Of a stretch of 64,000 nucleotides of DNA, positions 58,259-64,000 are shown piece by piece. A program made the position numbers and the translations under genes. A model generated the notes under the pieces. It saw nothing but the letters and a program-made list of their open reading frames with translations, made no database searches and was not told the origin of the DNA. Each line of letters starts with the position of its first letter. Position 1 is the first letter of the stretch. The DNA is from Paramacrobiotus metropolitanus (Eukaryota; Tardigrada; Eutardigrada; Parachela; Macrobiotidae). The DNA lies in the NCBI RefSeq assembly GCF_019649055.1, contig NW_026570232.1, forward strand, positions 496,001 to 560,000. The letters are read 5' to 3'.

Positions 58259-60742
58259 GACAGTAATATTTGCTTCGAATATTTGTTGCCTTTCGATTGC
58301 AATGAGGTTTGCGCACGAATTAGACTTCTGCTTTGAACCGGAAGTAATTATTTTGTGCTTGATTGTTTATCTTTCGATTGTTTATGTTCGCAGCTGCAAA
58401 ATCAGCAAATGAACGTACAATTACTCGGGTACGTAATTCCTTTTCAGTGAAGTGTAAACGGATTAATTCATATGTCGTTGAAAATCTGTGCTACGACTAA
58501 TAATTGTGAAGAAAAGCCGAGCTGCTGACAGTAATTTTTGTCGCGGACAATACTAGTACATAATGTTTTCTCTGATTCTCGCAACACATACAGTACTCTG
58601 TACTCTGACACAGCCAGACATTCGTTGCTCCCTCCTGGGCCGCTTTGTACACTTGGATTGTTGATAATTTTGAATTTGCCCTGGTGTTTGATCCACGTAT
58701 TTAAACGTGCACCGTACGTTTACTTACTTACTTTTATGATGTGTTATGTTTGCATTTTTAATGTCTGCTTTCAGTTTACACAATATCTTAATTTTATAAA
58801 TTTACATAAAGCGTCAGGATATGGAGTAGCTCTTTTTTAAAAGAAAGAAACGAAGAAGTGACCGTAACTAATAACTAAGAAAAAATGCTGATATACGTAG
58901 TATAGAAGTACAATACACAAACTGCAAATACCGTCTATAGAAATGTAAGTACTAATCCCGTAATGACCATTTTTTCGCTTCGATAATATTAATGATTGAA
59001 AGTTTTAGCAATAAGAATTACCAGCGTATGACCAATGACCATCACCGGCAGGCGATCTGATAACAGCCTCATTAAGGACGTATTTACTTTAACAAGCTGA
59101 TTACGAAGGATTTTAATGACAGTAGCTAGTGATCATGTTTACACTGTAGGAAAATCGTGATTTCATCTCGACGACGGCTCAAAGCCTCAAACTCATTCAT
59201 CCGCTTGGATGCAATCCCGATCCGGATCAATCTTGCCAAGATATTTGTCGTATCTTTAAGCATCATCCAGGGATCCATCCAATTAACTCATCACTTCACC
59301 TTTTATGCTGTCAATTGTACAGTGGGGAATTCATCCACTGGTCTTTCGTAAGAATTTGTAATGTGCGAACTATTTCCTTCCAAACTGCCTGGAGATCGGA
59401 ATAACGTAAAACACCGACACTTGTGATATACGAGTATTGTAATTTGCATTAAACTTTTATACGTAATGCTAAAGCATACCTCAGTAATTAATGATTACAG
59501 ACTGTGGATACTGTAAAGGTCAACATGACAAAACGACTAACAAAAGGAGGCAGCAAATTCAGTTACTTGTTACAAAACATCCGTGGAGGGAATTGTGGTT
59601 TTACACACCTAAATATCGGTAATTATGCACACAAAATTTATATATGATACAAAGCTCTGTACAAATAAAATAGTAATTAAGAAAGCGTTAAAGTAAAACA
59701 CAGAACCACGGATACAGTGGATAATTACATAGCTTCTTGCGGTACCGTGCAACTATCCACTTGAAAAACCACTGTCTCATAAACGGTTGACTGAAATATG
59801 GTTTGGGGATTAGTACGCCCGTACCATTTGGTCACAGTCAGCGGTACAACTTTGCAGCCGTGGTCAGTGTGCGAAATATAACAAGGCGAAAATTAATTCG
59901 GAAATGCTTGACTTCCACCATCGTCTAATGAGGGTAGATTTATCCAGTAAATTGTTCTCAACGTTATAATTATTTTTCTCTTACCAGATACCAGATGATA
60001 CGTGTGCCCCGCGTGACGATAGCCGGCAACGAACAAATGCCGGGGAACGGTGCACGTTCTTCTTGCGTTCTCACCTGTCTCTGATTATGGCATCAGCCGA
60101 TTTCACCTTGAGCTTTGTCCAGAAAATGACTAAATTATAGGGCACTACATATGTGGAGCGGCGTTCGTTCGTCCTAAGCACGAGCATGTCGCAGCCCCAA
60201 ATGTCACAACGGAGGAAAATTCCCCTGCCTTAAATTCTACTTATACGCTATAATCAGCGCAAAGGTCATCACAATTCTCAATGCATCTCAGATCTTACGG
60301 CGGTTTCTAATTTATTTCTGGAATGTTCTGTATGCGCAAGCTACGACCAAAATGTTGCCTAACGTACTGATATAAAATTTGCAGAAGAGTTTATACCTCG
60401 TACGCTAGTCATATTCCGAAGTCGAATTGTTGTTTCGATTTTGGTGTGTTAATATTAAGCAAAACAGAATTCAACCGAACTTGGGTTTAATGTAAATAAG
60501 CATGAGTAGTAGTGTCAGATAGGAAGATTTCATCGTGATTGTCTTGATTACAAATTGGGGATATAAGTAACATGAGGATTTGCGTTGGCGCAAGTGACAG
60601 GTTAAATGGAAATTTTAAAATGACAATGCAAATGAGCCCGCGCTTCTCACAGCTAAATACTGGCAGATCATCGTTCTAATACGCGCAGTCTCCGCTGAAT
60701 CTTTTGTTAGTATACGGGAATAAAGCCTTTAATAAGATATGA

Positions 60743-61096
60743 TTATTCCAACCGGATGCACTGCGGCTGAGTGATGTGCACGGCAGCGCCGTTTGAAGCA
60801 GTATCCTCCAGTTGGAAACGACCGGAAGCGATAGCAATTATAATGCATTGTGCCAATTTCCCGCGCAATGCATCGTCCCTTATATACACGGGCCGAGCGC
60901 TGGGGATGCGCCGCACCGCCTTTATCTGGCACTTAACAACGATAAAATTAGCAAGAATATAAGAAATCCAAATCCGCAACTCGCTTTTAGCTCGGCCTCG
61001 AAAAATCCGCACAGTCATTAAAGGATTGTCGAATCCAAGGGCGATATTGTCCCTTTTCTTATCGTCATAGTCGAGCATATATAATACCCGCTCCAT
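60743..61096 (-). CDS. Unrecognised 117-codon ORF
   Basis: Opens with ATG (MERVLYMLDYDDKKRDN) and runs to TAA through DDALRGKLAQCIIIAIASGRF without a stop. No domain recognised. Another frame of the same DNA (60932-60729) reads as a cysteine-spaced basic peptide, and a third gives a short Cys/Trp segment after an acceptor-like site at about 61173. So at most one of these is real and the exon structure is unclear. Confidence 0.2.
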   Translation of the reverse strand: MERVLYMLDYDDKKRDNIALGFDNPLMTVRIFRGRAKSELRIWISYILANFIVVKCQIKAVRRIPSARPVYIRDDALRGKLAQCIIIAIASGRFQLEDTASNGAAVHITQPQCIRLE

Positions 61097-63350
61097 TCAT
61101 CACGCAGCACACACAGTGAATCGACACAGCCGGGGTAATGCGAAAGAAGCGCAACTCTGTAATTAAGATCAAACTACTTCCATTCTTTACACTCGAACAC
61201 TGCTGCAGCCAATTTTGGTATGCACTATACAGCGCATCGTATTCCATAAATGCGGGATATGCATTCTGTTTATGTGCATGCTGACCAGAAGGAAATTGCG
61301 CTATTGTGTGTGAGTGCCGTGTATTGTGCTGAGCCGGTGTGACGGTGGATTTTCAATATCCAATTAGAAGGCTGATTTAAAACGACAGACAACCCGACAC
61401 ATCTTTCCTCCTTGGCTGAACAATGCTATTTACAAGTAATTTACCGGGTAACTATTCGCCTGGCACTGCTATGGCTGTTCGCACAGTGTGGCATCTTTGT
61501 TGGATACAACGTGCTCTTGTCACCTTTACAAGTTTGTGTCGGAGCATATTTTAATGTTTGCCAGATTACAACCTGATCTCATGCTGTTTACTGCCGGAAC
61601 CGGCATATTTGCCAACCGTGTTTCGTGCGAGTTAGCATCTTAATATTTATGAGTTCGTTAATCTGGTGAATTATTGTCGTTTACCATAATAATATTCTTA
61701 CTGGTTTCGGAATTTTGAACTTTCAAATATGAACTTTTCTACTGAATAATTGCCGATGGTGGCTAATTTAATGAATAAAAGGAGCTATAATAGCTGCAAG
61801 ATTTCTGTTTGCAAAACTAAATGTATTTTTTACCACACTTCTTTATAACTTTGGCTGAGTAGATTTTAGTGTATGGATAATGACAATACAAGCATCATTA
61901 AAGTTCGACCAACGCTGCGTTTACAGTTGACGCTGCAGCTTCTCCGTGTTGATACAATTCAGCGATTCTTTGTGAAGCTCAAGGGCATCATTAGCCACAG
62001 ATAATTTGCCTGCATGCGATCTAATTTTCAGCAAAGTTTGGCAAGGTTTACACTGCTCCCTCTTGACCGATCATGCTGGCTAATTTGGTCATCAACTCTC
62101 GCCCGACAAAAAGATAAGCATTACGATTTGCGAAAGAATGTCCATTGACACTGATCATGATCAGATGTGGCATATTCCTGAAATTATTGTTAGTACATTT
62201 TCACTAACTTAGACTTCAATAGAAAAGTATCATATAACCCATGCGCAGAATATCAGTTTGTTGTGACAACATTAATAATTATTCGCTTATTCACGTTAGT
62301 AATAGAGTTAATGTATCAGTTTTTTTTATATTGTGATTGGTTTGCACTTGCAGTACAGTTTTGAGCACTTTTGCTTTGGTGATAATTTGCACTATACTGT
62401 GGAGGATTTTTAGAAACTGCTTGCCGGTTTGACATACAACTGCAAAACCTTATTAACACAAAATCTTATTAATAGGAGTATGTGTGATCATGCTGGACTA
62501 GGGTAACAAATCCAACTGTCGGTGCATAAATGACGACCGAAAGCACTAACAACAAATTACTACTACACCTAAATTTATGATGAACCCATACCATGATAAA
62601 ATGATGCGCGCGCAAAAATAAAATCTAATTATCATGCTTAAATATTTGTAGCGCGGCAATGTGCACACAAAGCGTGTCCGGCGCAGAACTATTAATTTGT
62701 AATGCAATTTGTAGATGTAACACAATTTATAGGCGATATGCCACAACTCACAAGCGAATTCCCTTTTCTATTCGGAAGCGGTATTCAATAATTCAGACCT
62801 ATCCTTTTGAGGCAACTTAGCCGTTTTGTTCCGGCGAGACACTCACCTTAATACATCCATTCCGCTACCTAAGTGAACACATTAACTTATGCGACACATT
62901 AAGCTTCCTATTCTCAAAGGGGAATAATATTTCCAAAAGAAATGATTTCGGCGCGTCCACCTTTGTGCTGCAGATAATGGTCAAGTCTCTTCAACAATCT
63001 TAATCAAGTGGAAGAATATTCCAACGCTTTCTTAACCCATAGTTCAATCATTATTTGTCAATAATGAATCATTTATCTGCAGAATGCTATTGCTTATTGT
63101 ATATACATACCTAAATTAATTCGTCTTGTAAACTCATAATTTAAGACCCGCGGAATTTCTTTGGAAAAAATGGGTGCTTGATTACTTCTTTGCAAGGGAA
63201 ACTGCGTAATAGTTTTATACGCACAAATATTGCAAACATTTCTAGAATGGTGACCGAAATTCTGACGTATAGGTACATGTATTAATGACGTCGTCGTGGC
63301 GCAACAAGTGCGGCTGCACAGAATAATGTGCGACTTTTGACGCTGCTGAT

Positions 63351-63380
63351 TAAATACATCATAATATTATGATGTATTTA
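63351..63380. repeat. Perfect 30-bp palindrome
   Basis: TAAATACATCATAAT is followed directly by its exact reverse complement. It is AT-rich and lies outside any recognised gene. Confidence 0.8.
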
Positions 63381-63606
63381 TAGCTGTATTCCACAGCGCA
63401 TTATTTGAGCACTGGAGTGTGCTGCCCAGTGTGTTATATAAATCACGCAGATAATCACATTTTTCGAATTTTATAATGCATATTGTCAAAGATGCTGCGT
63501 CGTATGAAAAGCGACATTGATGCGTACATAACAGCATACCCGCTGCGGTGGGTTGGATACCAATGAAGTTAGTGGCCGGCATTTTTCAGCCCAAATTAGA
63601 CTGGCG

Positions 63607-63914
63607 TTATTCTTCGTCATTTTTCAAGAGCATCAATAACGGTTCGGCCTCCATACTGTACACAGCAGCCCAGATTATGCGTGAACCGCCGCCCCTTCTT
63701 CCGAACAGCACTCTAATTAACCTTTTTGATTTATACACACAACCAGCATTACATGCGCATGGCTGAGTCTTTTGGGAGCACATTTCTGTATACCACAGAC
63801 ATGCGTAGATAGACGCATCTTGACCCGCAGTACAATACCGGCAAAATGTGAAGTTTTTCAAAGGCGGAATGCAGGCGTGCCGGAGACCACCTTCCACGTA
63901 CAGCCCCGTCGAAC
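63607..63914 (-). other. Possible exon of a cysteine-rich secreted protein
   Basis: After an acceptor-like TTTATTGTTAG (ending at 63915 on this strand) an open frame reads GLYVEGGLRHACIPPLKNF and then a series of cysteines (FCRYC, YACLWYTEMC, PCACNAGC). Cysteine density is high and regular enough to suggest a disulfide-rich extracellular protein. No ATG, donor or family was identified, and the rest of the gene may lie beyond the window. Confidence 0.25.
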
Positions 63915-64000
63915 CTAACAATAAATGTCAGACTGATGCACTGTTTAACTGGATGTGGAACCCAACCATTTGCCTGTCAGGCTCGATTATAAATCAACAC

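Larger units (their letters stand above)
58259..64000. other. 5.7-kb region without a defensible gene
   Basis: After the PPIL4 stop the window is AT-rich, with no recognised protein domain, LTR or tRNA. Three weak items are listed separately: a minus-strand ORF at 60743-61096, a cysteine-rich exon-like unit at 63607-63914 and a perfect 30-bp palindrome at 63351-63380. Confidence 0.45.

Noticed and set aside
1-64000. CRISPR arrays, bacterial operons, riboswitches or prokaryotic insertion sequences
   Set aside because: None seen; the window is intron-rich animal DNA.

Overview
The window is animal nuclear DNA. Genes are split by many spliceosomal introns, there are no operons, and all recognisable proteins are metazoan: thrombospondin, neprilysin, kinectin/RRBP1, RPB9, heparan-sulfate C5-epimerase, Regnase, NDUFAF4 and PPIL4. 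A cluster of three insect-type gustatory-receptor-like seven-helix proteins points to a protostome, most likely an ecdysozoan. A tardigrade is my best guess, but nothing here proves it.

Layout. 234-2128 (+): 3' end of a thrombospondin. 2758-16390: a chemoreceptor cluster with two receptor genes on the minus strand (2758-4571, 10288-12444) and one on the plus strand (14449-16390), and a secreted M13 (neprilysin-like) peptidase between the first two. 16762-17588 (-): a small secreted lysozyme/lytic-transglycosylase-like protein. 18419-19104 (+): a decayed 3' end of a LINE. 19993-26352 (+): a 17-exon kinectin/RRBP1 gene with a 752-bp terminal-inverted-repeat element in one intron. 26984-28043 (-): RNA polymerase II subunit RPB9. 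29210-31950 (+): D-glucuronyl C5-epimerase, with a 70-nt near-perfect palindrome in an intron. 32851-33587 (-): an unrecognised coiled-coil protein. 34871-39427 (-): a full-structure Ty3/gypsy LTR retrotransposon with identical 112-bp LTRs and a TGGTT target duplication. 39806-40635 (+): dynein light chain roadblock. 41705-49681 (-): Regnase/ZC3H12 endoribonuclease. 52680-54415 (-) and 55245-58258 (+): NDUFAF4 and PPIL4, divergently arranged. The last 5.7 kb has no gene I can defend, only weak ORFs.

The genes do not form one pathway. They are mostly housekeeping and secretory-pathway genes, plus a local tandem family of chemoreceptors. The main cross-cutting observation is that several otherwise well-conserved reading frames (M13 peptidase, second receptor, LTR element, NDUFAF4) each carry one-base frame breaks, several of them in or beside short homopolymers, while neighbouring genes are perfectly intact. 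This could be gene decay or uncorrected consensus errors in the assembly. The most intriguing single feature is a receptor whose predicted luminal C terminus ends exactly in KDEL. I did not find a clearly new biological system.
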